Source: Calderihabitans maritimus (GTDB lineage Bacteria; Bacillota; KKC1; Calderihabitantales; Calderihabitantaceae). Taken from it: DNA of 64,000 nucleotides. A model generated the notes under the pieces. That model was given only the letters and a program-made list of their open reading frames with translations. It made no database searches and had not been told where the DNA came from. The stretch is taken from contig NZ_BDGJ01000084.1 of NCBI RefSeq assembly GCF_002207765.1, forward strand, positions 1 through 64,000, in the 5' to 3' direction. The stretch's first letter is position 1. Each line of letters opens with the position of its first letter. Of this stretch, positions 51,604 to 60,887 are shown in pieces. A program made the position numbers and the translations under genes.

Positions 51604-53769
51604 TTGTCAGAAACCAAAACTATGATAAATCGCATTGCGTCGGGTACAAAGTTGTTCTCGGACAAGCATAATTTGAAAAAGTATATTCTCAAAGGACTTG
51701 ACTGCGCTACTTGCGCCGAGAAAATTGAACGTTCTCTTAATGAATTTGAGGGAATGGAAAATGTTAAAGTTAATTTTGCCTCAGGTACCATTTTGCTTGA
51801 TCCTAAACATGTCCACACAGCTCAAAAAATAATTGATTCCATAGAGCCGGGTGTAGTACTGGAAGAACCTTCGGATGCCAAAAAACAAGTTGCTCCAAAA
51901 AACGGCGAGAATTTTAAAAAACCTCTTATTATCATGGGGATTTCTTTCTTATTATTGGCAATAGGTATCATATTTGAAGATTTTCTTCACCATACTCCCT
52001 ATGCCATTGCCGAGTATTTAATTTTTATAACGGCTTATGCGCTGGTTGGCTGGAACGTGGTGGCAAAAGCCATTAAAAATATTTTCAAAGGGAATTTTTT
52101 TAATGAAAACTTTTTGATGACTGTTGCTACAGGCGGTGCAATCGTCATTCACCAATTGCCTGAAGCAGTGGGTGTAATGTTGTTTTTCTATATAGGAGAA
52201 TTCTTCCAAAACTTGGCTATAAATCGCTCACGCCGCTCCATACAGGCCTTGATGGATATTAGGCCTGAATATGCCAATTTAAAAATTAACGGTGATACAA
52301 AAAAAGTATCTCCGGAAGCTATAAATGTTGGAGATACTATCGTTGTTAAACCGGGAGAAAAAGTGCCCTTAGACGGGATTGTAGAAGAAGGTTTTTCTTT
52401 CCTGGACACCTCCGCTTTGACCGGCGAATCGGTACCCAGAAAGGCCGAGGCGGGAGACGAAGTTCTGGCAGGGATGGTAAATACGAGCGGTCTTTTAACG
52501 GTTAGAGTTACCAAGAAATTCGAAGAATCTTCAGCGGCAAAAATACTGGATTTGGTGGAAAATGCCGGAAGCAGAAAAGCACCTACGGAAAAATTTATTA
52601 CTAAGTTTTCCCGTTATTATACTCCGGCCGTGGTATTTGGAGCGCTGGCCTTGGCCGTAGTTCCTCCGTTGATAATACCGGGTGCAACTTTTTCTGAGTG
52701 GGTATACCGCGCATTAATTCTCTTGGTTATTTCCTGCCCATGTGCATTAGTAGTTTCTATTCCTTTAGGTTATTTCGGTGGGATAGGTGGATCTTCAAAA
52801 AGCGGAGTGCTGATCAAGGGGGCTAATTACCTAGAAGCTTTGACAAACCTCCATACTGTGGTATTTGATAAAACCGGTACCTTGACCAAAGGAGTATTTC
52901 GGGTCACGGACGTAAAGCCCAGTAATGGTTTTACGAAACAAGAGGTGCTTAAATATGCAGCTATTGCAGAAGCCAACTCCAACCATCCCATTGCCAAGTC
53001 AATTTTGGAGGCTTATGAAGGCAATATTGACCAGGATAAGATTGAAAAGTATGAGGAAATTTCCGGCCACGGTATCAAGGCAGTGTACGACGGAAAAGAA
53101 ATTAGCGCAGGTAATGACCGACTGCTTCACCGGGAAAGTATTGTCCACGAAAACTGCGTAGGGGAAGGGACAGTAGTTTATATTGCCGTTGACGGTACTT
53201 TTGCCGGTTACATTACCATTGCAGATGAAATCAAGGAAGATGCAGTAAAAGCTTTGACAGAGCTGAAAAAATTAGGTGTTAAGCGTACCCTAATGCTGAC
53301 CGGCGACGACCACTCCGTAGCCAAAAAGGTGGCATCCAAACTAAGTTTGGATGCATTTTTTGCCAATCTTCTTCCCGAAGATAAAGTATCCAAAGTGGAA
53401 GAATTAATGAAAGAACTGCCCGCTAAGGCAAAGCTGGCGTTTGTAGGTGATGGTATCAACGATGCTCCTGTAATCACCCGGGCCGATGTCGGTGTTGCTA
53501 TGGGCGGCTTGGGTTCCGATGCAGCAATTGAAGCCGCTGATGTTGTTATCATGGACGACGCCCCGTCCAAGCTGGCTACAGCGGTTGGCGTTGCCCGGCA
53601 TACCAGGAAAATAATCATTCAAAACATTGTTCTAGCGCTCGGGGTTAAAGCTATATTTGTCACCTTAGGTTCTTTCGGTATGGCTACCATGTGGGAAGCC
53701 GTTTTTGCCGACGTTGGGGTCGCCCTCCTAGCTATTCTTAACTCTACCCGGGCTTTGAGGTACAAATAG
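51604..53769 (+). CDS. cadA: Cd2+/Zn2+/Pb2+-exporting P-type ATPase
   Basis: A 721-aa PIB-2 type ATPase. An N-terminal metal-binding domain has GLDCATC (Cys34, Cys37); the membrane metal site is CPC at residues 378-380; the phosphorylation motif DKTGTLT is at 422-428; the hinge is GDGINDAPV. The Lys in LGVKAIFV and the Asp in FADVGVALLAI are the PIB-2 hallmarks for divalent Zn/Cd/Pb. TTG start with AGGAGG 8 bases upstream. The divergent ArsR-type gene is its regulator. Confidence 0.95.
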   Translation: MSETKTMINRIASGTKLFSDKHNLKKYILKGLDCATCAEKIERSLNEFEGMENVKVNFASGTILLDPKHVHTAQKIIDSIEPGVVLEEPSDAKKQVAPKNGENFKKPLIIMGISFLLLAIGIIFEDFLHHTPYAIAEYLIFITAYALVGWNVVAKAIKNIFKGNFFNENFLMTVATGGAIVIHQLPEAVGVMLFFYIGEFFQNLAINRSRRSIQALMDIRPEYANLKINGDTKKVSPEAINVGDTIVVKPGEKVPLDGIVEEGFSFLDTSALTGESVPRKAEAGDEVLAGMVNTSGLLTVRVTKKFEESSAAKILDLVENAGSRKAPTEKFITKFSRYYTPAVVFGALALAVVPPLIIPGATFSEWVYRALILLVISCPCALVVSIPLGYFGGIGGSSKSGVLIKGANYLEALTNLHTVVFDKTGTLTKGVFRVTDVKPSNGFTKQEVLKYAAIAEANSNHPIAKSILEAYEGNIDQDKIEKYEEISGHGIKAVYDGKEISAGNDRLLHRESIVHENCVGEGTVVYIAVDGTFAGYITIADEIKEDAVKALTELKKLGVKRTLMLTGDDHSVAKKVASKLSLDAFFANLLPEDKVSKVEELMKELPAKAKLAFVGDGINDAPVITRADVGVAMGGLGSDAAIEAADVVIMDDAPSKLATAVGVARHTRKIIIQNIVLALGVKAIFVTLGSFGMATMWEAVFADVGVALLAILNSTRALRYK

Positions 53770-54112
53770 TACCCGATTTTCAATCTTATAGTACTGCCGG
53801 CCAAAATGGAAGGGGTTCAACAAGAAAGAAGGTGATTTCTGGGTTTTGCTAAAATTAATTCTTTTCTTGAAGGTTTTCTAGCCCTTGTGCAATTTTTACA
53901 TTCGGGTGCAACTGCTTATGCGGGAAGCATTATCCGCAACCGCCAGCTTGGCAAATCTGATAATTTCCCGGATACGCGAGTCGGTGATCGTGGAATAAGC
54001 AAACTTTCCCTCTTGACGGCTTTTTTCAAGATAGCCACAGGCTCAACCTCATAATTTTATGTCCAAAACCGGTTCGGTAATCCTTAACGCGAGGTATTTA
54101 GCGAAAACAAGG
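53770..54112. other. Gap after cadA with a weak possible frame
   Basis: A plus-strand frame of 71 codons starts at CTG 53839 after GAAGGTGA and ends at 54054, with a mildly hydrophobic N-terminus. CTG starts are rare and I know no family, so I do not call it a gene; it could be a decayed remnant. Nothing else is recognisable. Confidence 0.25.
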
Positions 54113-54151
54113 CAAAACTAAAACAACCCTCTCCCTTAAAAAGGTAGAGGG
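54113..54151 (-). terminator. Terminator after the AhpD-like gene
   Basis: On the minus strand CCCTCT pairs with AGAGGG, with an inner ACCTT/AAGGG part, followed by TTGTTTTAGTTTT. Confidence 0.7.
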
Positions 54152-54188
54152 TGTCAACGGATATTGGTTTGTGAAAGTTCCACCGGCT

Positions 54189-54521
54189 CTAAATTTCTTC
54201 CCATATTCTCGCCACCAAAGTGCTGTAGGCCATACCAGGGCCGCCATGCATTAGCATAGCTATGCCGCAAACTTCCATAATTTCTTCCAAACTTATCCCC
54301 AGTTCTTTTGCTGTTCGGAGGTGCAGAGCAATACAATACTCACATTTTAGGGCCAGGGCCATCCCCAGGGCAATTAGTGTTTTCTGCTTCCGGGAAAGAT
54401 GCCCTTCCTTAAGAACCGTTGTATGAAACTCCTGAAATTTTCCCACCACTTCGGGCATCTTTTCCTGAAGTAAGCTTTTCCCTTTTTCAAGCCGGGCTAA
54501 AATATCTTTCCCTTCCATCAT
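54189..54521 (-). CDS. Carboxymuconolactone decarboxylase/AhpD-like family protein
   Basis: A 110-aa all-helical protein of the AhpD-like family. The active-site motif CEYCIALH (Cys-x-x-Cys with His four residues on) is at about residues 60-67, as in alkylhydroperoxidases that act as thiol redox carriers. ATG start with GGGAGG 8 bases before, overlapping the stop of the upstream zinc-ribbon gene. The substrate is unknown. Confidence 0.88.
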   Translation of the reverse strand: MMEGKDILARLEKGKSLLQEKMPEVVGKFQEFHTTVLKEGHLSRKQKTLIALGMALALKCEYCIALHLRTAKELGISLEEIMEVCGIAMLMHGGPGMAYSTLVARIWEEI

Positions 54522-54925
54522 CTATCGGACCTCCCGATAACTTCTTCAAAATCCCAGGGTACATATACGATCTCATTTCCCCTCTTATGAGCTCGGGCCA
54601 GCTCGCAATGCCGCAAGATAGCAATTTCCTTGCGTATTTCATTTTCCTTAAGATTAAATTGCTGCATCAACTCCTCTAATGTGGCTCCCCTCCGGGATTT
54701 AATAAAGTCATATATGGCTTTTTGTTTCTCCGTCAATCCTTCTGTACCCTGCATCCCTAGGCTTCTTCTGGTGTTGGTGGCAATGCGGACGGCCCATACA
54801 TCACACGGCTGGGGTCTGTTCTGCCGCTCCATGGCACAATCATCGCACATTTTCCGTCCACTTATTTCGTACAAGTCGTCGCTGTCTACCTCCCGGCCAC
54901 ATTCAGGGCAGATCACAGCCTGCAC
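54518..54925 (-). CDS. Zinc-ribbon and winged-helix protein, possible regulator
   Basis: A 135-aa protein with an N-terminal zinc ribbon CPECGREV and CDDC (Cys 6, 9, 27, 30 approximately), and a C-terminal helix-turn-helix (about 65-125) with LTEKQKAIYDFIKSRRGAT and LEELMQQFNLKENEIRKEIAIL (given in parts). The fold suggests DNA binding controlled by zinc or redox. It is coupled to the AhpD-like gene, overlapping by 4 bases, and GTG follows GGAGGTGA. I know no characterised homologue. Confidence 0.7.
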   Translation of the reverse strand: MQAVICPECGREVDSDDLYEISGRKMCDDCAMERQNRPQPCDVWAVRIATNTRRSLGMQGTEGLTEKQKAIYDFIKSRRGATLEELMQQFNLKENEIRKEIAILRHCELARAHKRGNEIVYVPWDFEEVIGRSDR

Positions 54926-55118
54926 CCTGTTTCACCTCCCATTCTATTTAAAAAAATTTTTTAAATATTATATCAGGTTCGTTAATAATAGATCAAGATT
55001 ACGCCCAATGTATATAAACAGCCGTTTTTCGTCTAACAACCCTATTTATTTGTGTTAAAATTATGTTGTCCAAAATATTGCAAATTTCCTTAATAAAAAA
55101 CCAAGGAGGAGAAGGACA

Positions 55119-56006
55119 ATGAAACCGGCCAAGAAAATATCACAAGTTCAAGCAGACTTAGCCTTATTGATGGTTGCCCTGGTTTGGGGTTTTACTTTTG
55201 TAACGGTAAAAAATGCCCTGGACGATATCGGACCCCATTTTTTTAATGCCATCCGCTTTTTCATCGCCGCTCTGTTTCTTGCGATTATCTATCACCGCCG
55301 GCTAAAAAATTTTACTAAAGAAACGCTGGTAGCCGGCGTTTTAATTGGTATCGCCCTGTTTGCAGGTTATGGATTCCAGACGGTAGGTTTAAAGTATACC
55401 ACTGCTTCCAATGCAGGGTTTATAACTGGCCTCTCGGTGGTTCTAGTCCCCTTATTTTCCACTATTATTACCCGGCAACCACCGGCCTGGCCCATAATCC
55501 TGGCAGTTATAAAAAGCGCGCTGGGACTTGCCCTCCTGTCCCTGGGCAGTAGTTTCCAATTAAATTGGGGTGACTTTCTGGTATTTCTCTGTGCCATATC
55601 CTTTGCCCTGCATATTATCCTGGTAGGTCGATACGCGCCCAACCTCGACCCCGCCCTTTTAGCTACTGTGCAAATAGCCACGGTGTCGGCGGCCAGCAGT
55701 ATTTGGGGATGGTTTACGGAGATACCGCCGGGAAGCTTGTCGTCAGAAGTAATAAGTGCACTATTTATCACCGCCATTCCAGCAACCGCCCTGGCTTTTT
55801 TAATTCAGACCACCATGCAGAGTTTTACTACCCCTACCAGAACCGCCATCATCTTTTCTACCGAACCTGTTTTCGCCGCTTTGTTCGCCTTTCTCTTCCT
55901 GGGTGAAATACTGACTCCGCGGCAACTTTTAGGTGCCGCCCTCATTCTCGCCGCGATGCTAGTTGCCGAATTACTGAAAGGCCATAAAGAGGACGCAGTA
56001 ATTTAG
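55119..56006 (+). CDS. EamA/DMT family permease
   Basis: A 295-aa drug/metabolite transporter with ten spans in two EamA repeats. The first repeat opens with ALVWGFTFVTVKNAL and includes FFNAIRFFIAALFLA; the second has FSTEPVFAALFAFLFLGE. AAGGAGG lies before the ATG. Exported substrates of this family include amino acids and metabolites; none can be assigned. Confidence 0.9.
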   Translation: MKPAKKISQVQADLALLMVALVWGFTFVTVKNALDDIGPHFFNAIRFFIAALFLAIIYHRRLKNFTKETLVAGVLIGIALFAGYGFQTVGLKYTTASNAGFITGLSVVLVPLFSTIITRQPPAWPIILAVIKSALGLALLSLGSSFQLNWGDFLVFLCAISFALHIILVGRYAPNLDPALLATVQIATVSAASSIWGWFTEIPPGSLSSEVISALFITAIPATALAFLIQTTMQSFTTPTRTAIIFSTEPVFAALFAFLFLGEILTPRQLLGAALILAAMLVAELLKGHKEDAVI

Positions 56007-56055
56007 ATAGATAGGCACAGAACAATTTTGGGGGACTTCAGACAAACCACAACAA

Positions 56056-56151
56056 TTACGGAAAGTAACCAAGACTAAAACGGCATATTCAAACGATGAA
56101 GCACTGACAAAGATAATTTACTTAACAACTATGGACATAGCCGAAAAATAG
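56056..56151 (+). pseudogene. IS256-family transposase remnant (C-terminal fragment)
   Basis: The frame from 56056 reads LRKVTKTKTAYSNDEAL and continues KIIYLTTMDIAEK to a TAG. This matches the conserved end of IS256-type mutator transposases, where a run like QLRKVTKTK, then a D-x-A-L and YLATMDI-KKWT block, is typical. The rest of the transposase and the insertion ends are gone. It lies between the EamA gene and an AT-rich gene pair, marking a past insertion. Confidence 0.7.
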
Positions 56152-56171
56152 ACCGTAACGCTTTTTGGTTT

Positions 56172-56480
56172 CTATCCTTCTCTATACCAACTTCTTATAT
56201 CAAGACGAGCTTTACGAGTGAGTTTATAATATGTGTGGTTCATATGTTTAGGCTTATAAAGGTCCTTGCGTTTAAGAAAAGTCCCTTTTACACGCTCTAA
56301 AAATCCTAATTTCTCTAGGTGTTTTAAACGCTGCATTGTTTCCTCTAAGCTTATCCTCAATCTACGACTTATAAACTTGGCGCAGTCCGCTTCAATATTG
56401 TAAAGGTATTTTAAAATTTTAAGATCATTTTCTTCTAAAATATCCCAATTAAGCATCGTTTTAATCTTACTGCCTTTCAT
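56172..56480 (-). CDS. Winged-helix protein, DUF2250-like
   Basis: A 102-aa protein with a winged helix: DLKILKYLYNIEADCAKF, then ISLEETMQRLKHLEKLGFLE as recognition helix and wing. It resembles DUF2250, small regulators best known from archaea. The region is far richer in AT than the flanks, and no good ribosome site is visible. It follows a second small AT-rich gene on the same strand, 40 bases upstream. A role in regulation is inferred from the fold only. Confidence 0.6.
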   Translation of the reverse strand: MKGSKIKTMLNWDILEENDLKILKYLYNIEADCAKFISRRLRISLEETMQRLKHLEKLGFLERVKGTFLKRKDLYKPKHMNHTYYKLTRKARLDIRSWYREG

Positions 56481-56520
56481 AAATAGATTTATTTTTTAAT
56501 ATAAAAATCTTTATGAAGTG

Positions 56521-56832
56521 TTATATTTTTTTTCTTTTAATAGCTTTAATGTCTTTTTCATTGTATTTGCCCATAGTATATAACCGAATTTTGTGACTAC
56601 GAGGAAACTCTTTTTTAAGAATTACTTTAAACAGTTTTTTTAGTTTTGCTAAATTTACATGAAATTCTTCTTTGAAAAAACCATCTTCTATAACTAAGAA
56701 AGAGTCATGATCTTCTTTAACTACTAATACAGTACGATTTCTTTTATAACTTCTGATATCTAAATAATGCCCAACAGGAAGTTTCTTAACTCTTTCTATC
56801 AAAACTTTTATAAAGATATCTTTGTCTATCAT
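56521..56832 (-). CDS. Hypothetical lysine-rich protein, 103 aa
   Basis: I do not recognise the family. The protein is basic and rich in Lys and Ile, with beta-like stretches (RNRTVLVVKEDHDSFLVIED) and a very basic end (KAIKRKKI). It lacks membrane spans and Cys motifs. AGGTGA lies about 8 bases before the ATG. With the winged-helix gene downstream it forms a small AT-rich island next to a transposase remnant, suggesting transfer. Confidence 0.55.
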   Translation of the reverse strand: MIDKDIFIKVLIERVKKLPVGHYLDIRSYKRNRTVLVVKEDHDSFLVIEDGFFKEEFHVNLAKLKKLFKVILKKEFPRSHKIRLYTMGKYNEKDIKAIKRKKI

Positions 56833-57276
56833 TTCATTTTCACCTAACTTAGAAATTAAAATTCAGTACTCCAGCTTATTAAATTTCCAATTCTTAATTT
56901 CAATTTCAGCAGTTTAAAATAAAATACAGTTAGATATAAATTATATAAATCTTCCTGCTAAATATCAACTATATCCAGTAGTTCCCCTGTTATGTCAACT
57001 AAATTCCCATGTCTTAACAAAAACGTAAGTAAAAAAAGATAAGCAAAGTCTGCTCGAAACCGGGGGTGTATTCACCACGGAGAGAGTTATCCCCCGCACC
57101 ATATTACTATCCCAACTCTACCCTAAAAATCGGTTTCTCCACACATACCTGAAGGTGTCAAAGCCTTGATCTTTCTATATTTATTTAATTTTTCCGGGTT
57201 GGTAGGAGATGGGGTTACACCTTCAGATGGATTAATCTCATGGACTGATAACACACCCGTGTACACACGCGGGCAT
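56833..57276. other. Gap upstream of the AT-rich pair, with an inverted repeat
   Basis: No gene is supported. CTGAAGGTGT (57149-57158) and ACACCTTCAG (57217-57226) form a 10-bp perfect inverted repeat with a 58-base spacer, and a GC dyad built on CCCGTGTACACACGCGGG lies at about 57256-57273. The left part is AT-rich and probably holds the promoter of the minus-strand gene pair. Confidence 0.5.
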
Positions 57277-57327
57277 AAAAAAATCATGGGATATATACAG
57301 GATTTCCCTGCATTACACCCCATGATT
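57277..57327 (-). terminator. Composite hairpin terminator downstream of glmS
   Basis: On the minus strand AATCATGGG pairs with CCCATGATT around GTGTAATG, an inner CAGG/CCTG hairpin and a 7-base bulge; TTTTTT follows. It is the probable glmS terminator, and it has the same outer stem, inner stem and U-tract layout as the three hairpins of the repeat cassette. Confidence 0.65.
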
Positions 57328-57329
57328 TT

Positions 57330-57389
57330 AAGCAGACTTTTTTATCCTTAAGCAAACCTTTTTATCTTTGAGCAGAGTTTTTTATGTTT
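57330..57389. repeat. Three imperfect 20-bp tandem repeats
   Basis: Three units (57330-57349, 57350-57369, 57370-57389) share the pattern RAGCARASYTTTTTATSYTT and differ at a few positions. They lie between the glmS stop codon and its terminator. Confidence 0.65.
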
Positions 57390-57419
57390 GGACAACAATA
57401 CCAAACCTCTTAGCCTGCT

Positions 57420-59249
57420 TTACTCCACGGTCACGCTTTTGGCCAGGTTGCGGGGTTTGTCGACGTCGGAACCGCGTTCGACGGCTGCGTAGTAGGCCAG
57501 GAGCTGCAGGGGGATAACCGTCAGTACCGGTGCTACCAGCGAGATGGTGTCTGGAATGTAAATGGTCTCCTCCACCAGTTTCCCAATCTCCTGGTCGCTT
57601 TCAAAGGCCACTGCCGTAATGTAAGCACCCCGGGCCTTCACTTCCTGCAGGTTGCTGATGGTCTTCTCGTACACTTCCTTCTGCGTAGCCAAAACTATGA
57701 CCGGGACTCCTTCCACTATGAGGGCCAAGGTCCCGTGTTTCAGTTCACCGGCAGCATAGGCCTCAGCATGAATATAGGAAATTTCCTTCAGCTTAAGCTG
57801 TCCCTCCATAGCCACAGCGTAATCAAGGCTTCTGCCGATAAAGAAGGCGTCTTCCCATTTCGCCCACCGCCGGGCCATCTCCCTAATCTGTGTCTGCTGC
57901 TTCAGGACAGCTTCCGCCTGGCCGGGTAGCCGAACTAAAGCTTCTATAATCTCTTCCAACTGTTCCCCGCTTACCGTTCCCCGGAGTTGGCCTAGGTAGC
58001 AACTCAGCAGGTATATGGCTATTAACTGCGTTACATAAGCCTTCGTGGAGGCTACCGCAATCTCCGGACCGGCCCAGGTATAAATCACATCGTCGGCTTC
58101 CCGGGCTACCGAACTGCCCACCACGTTGGTGATGGCCAGCACCCGGGCCCCTTTCTTCTGGGCCATGCGCAAAGCCGCCAAGGTATCAGCCGTCTCTCCC
58201 GACTGGCTGATAACTATCACCAGCGAATTTTCTGTGATTAAAGGATCCCGGTAGCGAAATTCCGAGGCTATATCTACTTCGACCGGAATTTGGACCATTC
58301 TCTCGATAACGTACTTGCCTACCAGCCCGGCATGGTAAGCCGTCCCGCAGGCGGTAATAAAAATCCTGTCGATTCTCTCTATTGCTTCTTTATCCAACCC
58401 AATTTCTTTGAGCACAACTTTCTTTTTCTCCAAATCCAAACGTCCTTTAAGCGTGTCTCTGATTGCTTTGGGCTGCTCGCATATCTCTTTGATCATAAAA
58501 TGGTCATAGCCGCCTTTTTCTGCCGCTTCCATATCCCACTGGACATGAAAGACTTCTTTATGCACGGGATTTCCCTGCCGGTCAAAAACCTGAACCTGGT
58601 CTGAAGTTACCAGTACTACTTCCCCGTCATTAAGGATGTAGGTCTGCCGGGTATGTTCGAGAATGGCTGGTATATCCGAAGCAATAAAATTTTCTCCTTC
58701 TCCCAGGCCCACGATCAAAGGATTGTCCTGCCGCGCCGCTATAAGCTGCCCGGGATTTTCGAGGGATAAGATTACCATGGCATAGGAACCTTCCACTTTT
58801 TCCATCACCTGGCGCAGGGCAGTTACAAGATCTCCCCGGTAGAAATGTTCAAATAAATGAACTAAAACCTCGGTGTCGGTTTCCGACTTGAATGAGTGTC
58901 CCTCTTCCTTTAACCACCCACGCAACTCCTGAAAATTTTCGATAATCCCGTTATGGACAACGGCAAAACGACCGGTACAGTCGGTATGAGGGTGGGCGTT
59001 GGTATCGGAAGGACGACCGTGAGTTGCCCAGCGAGTATGTCCTATACCAATACAGGCGCCACCATTCTTATGGCCCACATGTTCCTCCAGTACCTCCAGC
59101 TTACCCACTTTTTTTACTACATCTATACTGCCGGAGTTGAGAACAGCAATACCTGCGGAATCGTAACCCCGGTACTCTAGCTTTTTCAAGCCCTTAAGTA
59201 AAATCGGTACAGCAGATTTATGGCCAACGTATCCAACGATACCGCACAT
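57420..59249 (-). CDS. glmS: Glutamine-fructose-6-phosphate aminotransferase (isomerizing)
   Basis: A 609-aa enzyme that makes glucosamine-6-phosphate for cell-wall synthesis. The N-terminal glutaminase has the nucleophile Cys after the initiator Met (CGIVGYVGH), TRWATHG and HNGIIENF. The two SIS domains have FITACGTAYHAG, ISQSGETADTLAAL and the C-terminal DKPRNLAKSVTVE. GGGGTG lies 7 bases before the ATG. A glmS ribozyme is in the leader, and glmM lies upstream on the same strand. Confidence 0.98.
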   Translation of the reverse strand: MCGIVGYVGHKSAVPILLKGLKKLEYRGYDSAGIAVLNSGSIDVVKKVGKLEVLEEHVGHKNGGACIGIGHTRWATHGRPSDTNAHPHTDCTGRFAVVHNGIIENFQELRGWLKEEGHSFKSETDTEVLVHLFEHFYRGDLVTALRQVMEKVEGSYAMVILSLENPGQLIAARQDNPLIVGLGEGENFIASDIPAILEHTRQTYILNDGEVVLVTSDQVQVFDRQGNPVHKEVFHVQWDMEAAEKGGYDHFMIKEICEQPKAIRDTLKGRLDLEKKKVVLKEIGLDKEAIERIDRIFITACGTAYHAGLVGKYVIERMVQIPVEVDIASEFRYRDPLITENSLVIVISQSGETADTLAALRMAQKKGARVLAITNVVGSSVAREADDVIYTWAGPEIAVASTKAYVTQLIAIYLLSCYLGQLRGTVSGEQLEEIIEALVRLPGQAEAVLKQQTQIREMARRWAKWEDAFFIGRSLDYAVAMEGQLKLKEISYIHAEAYAAGELKHGTLALIVEGVPVIVLATQKEVYEKTISNLQEVKARGAYITAVAFESDQEIGKLVEETIYIPDTISLVAPVLTVIPLQLLAYYAAVERGSDVDKPRNLAKSVTVE

Positions 59250-59299
59250 ATTTTCACCCCTATCTCTTATACATCCAAACGGAAAATGCTATTCATTTT

Positions 59300-59455
59300 T
59301 TGGTGTCACCTGGTACCCTTTGTCCCCGGAATTGCTTCCGGGTTTTGTAGGTACCGTTAACGGTCGTGACCGGACCGAGGGGCACCCGCCGATAATTCGA
59401 TAAACCCCTTCCTCGTCAACCACCTGTAAACAGCTTACAAGTGGCCCTGGCGCTT
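59300..59455 (-). ncRNA. glmS ribozyme
   Basis: The minus-strand leader of glmS carries the ribozyme core: AGCGCC at the cleavage site (cut expected just 5' of the G at 59453), GTTGACGAGG, GGGGTTTATCGA, TCGGCGGGTGCC, and the downstream GGGGACAAAGG region. This class self-cleaves on binding glucosamine-6-phosphate and so lowers glmS expression. Confidence 0.93.
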
Positions 59456-59544
59456 GAAAATCTAAATCTTTCTCCTGTCGTTATAAATTACCTAAGTTAT
59501 CACCCCCTTGAAACTCATTATAAACTGTTAAGACCACCCCTTTA

Positions 59545-60885
59545 CTATTGTAAGTGCTCTTTAGCAACGGCAGCCAGGCCGGACGTGATTTCCTCCAGTT
59601 CTTTTTCGTCCGGTCCTTCGGCCATAATTCTGATCAGCGGTTCGGTTCCAGAAGGTCTTACCAGCACCCGACCCCGCTCTCCCAGCCGGGCTTGAGCTTC
59701 TGCAATGGCCTTCTGCATCTCATCGTTTTCTGCCAGCCTGTTTTTGTCCCTCACCGGCACATTAACCATTACTTGCGGCAAACGGGCCATTTGGGCTGCC
59801 AGCTCGGAAAGAGGTTTTCCCCGCTTGACTACGGTTGATAGGAGTTGTAAAGCCGTAAGAAGCCCGTCGCCGGTCGTGCTGTGTTCCAGAAAAATAATGT
59901 GCCCCGATTGTTCTCCACCCAACATAGCCCCGGAACGCTTCATTTCTTCCAAGACGTAACGGTCTCCTACAGCTGTCTGCAATACGCTGATTCCGGCTTT
60001 CCGGAAGGCCAGGTGTAATCCCATATTGCTCATAACGGTTACTACTACTTTATCACCGGGCAACCTTCCCCGCTCCTTCAGGTCCAGGCCGCAGATGACC
60101 ATTATCTGGTCGCCGTCCACCACTTCACCCTTCTCATCTACCGCTATCACCCGGTCCGCATCACCATCGTGGGCCAACCCCAGGTGCGCTCCGTGTTCCA
60201 TTACGGCTTTTTGTAAATTCTGCAGGTGGGTGGAACCGCAGTCACGGTTAATGTTAACCCCGTCCGGTTCGGCAAAGATCGGCACTACTTTCGCTCCCAA
60301 ATCAGCCAACACCCGGGGAGCCACCTGGTAGGCTGCACCGTTGGCGCAGTCTACTACTATTTTCAAACCTTCCAGCCGGGTATCTATCGAATTCTTGAGA
60401 AATTCTATATACTGTTCCACAGCTTCTGGCCGGCGGACCACCCTTCCCACGGCAGCGCCGGTAGGATAAGGCAAACTGTCCGTCCCGTTCAGTACGATAC
60501 GTTCTATTTCAGCTTCTGTTTCGTCCGGCAGCTTGTAACCGGAATTGCCAAAAAATTTTATACCGTTGTCTTCAACCGGATTGTGGGATGCAGATATAAC
60601 CACCCCGGCAGTTACCCCCATCCGGCGGGTCAGATAGGCTATAGCCGGCGTCGGCATTACACCTACCTGGATCACATCCACTCCTACGGAACAAATTCCA
60701 GCCGTCAAGGCGGCTTCCAGCATGTCTCCCGAAATGCGGGTATCTTTCCCTACAATTATACGGGGTTCCTCGACAGTCCGGGACAAAACATAAGCTCCTG
60801 CCCGGCCCAAACGGTAGGCCAGTTCAGGAGTCAACTCCTGGTTAGCTTTACCCCTGACCCCGTCGGTCCCAAAAAGAACTCCCAC
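59545..60885 (-). CDS. glmM: Phosphoglucosamine mutase
   Basis: A 446-aa alpha-D-phosphohexomutase converting glucosamine-6-P to glucosamine-1-P. The active serine is in [19 protein letters not shown] near residue 100; the metal loop is [12 protein letters not shown]; the sugar loop is GGEQSGHII and the phosphate loop [12 protein letters not shown]. The GTG start lies just after the stop of the flavoprotein gene. It belongs to cdaA-cdaR-(flavoprotein)-glmM-glmS. Confidence 0.97.
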   Translation of the reverse strand: MGVLFGTDGVRGKANQELTPELAYRLGRAGAYVLSRTVEEPRIIVGKDTRISGDMLEAALTAGICSVGVDVIQVGVMPTPAIAYLTRRMGVTAGVVISASHNPVEDNGIKFFGNSGYKLPDETEAEIERIVLNGTDSLPYPTGAAVGRVVRRPEAVEQYIEFLKNSIDTRLEGLKIVVDCANGAAYQVAPRVLADLGAKVVPIFAEPDGVNINRDCGSTHLQNLQKAVMEHGAHLGLAHDGDADRVIAVDEKGEVVDGDQIMVICGLDLKERGRLPGDKVVVTVMSNMGLHLAFRKAGISVLQTAVGDRYVLEEMKRSGAMLGGEQSGHIIFLEHSTTGDGLLTALQLLSTVVKRGKPLSELAAQMARLPQVMVNVPVRDKNRLAENDEMQKAIAEAQARLGERGRVLVRPSGTEPLIRIMAEGPDEKELEEITSGLAAVAKEHLQ

Positions 60886-60887
60886 CG

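Noticed and set aside
53839-54054. 71-codon frame after cadA
   Set aside because: It would need a CTG start, and the product has no recognisable features; kept only as a note in the gap entry.
57330-57389. CRISPR array
   Set aside because: The three 20-bp units are directly adjacent without spacers, are imperfect, and have no cas genes nearby.
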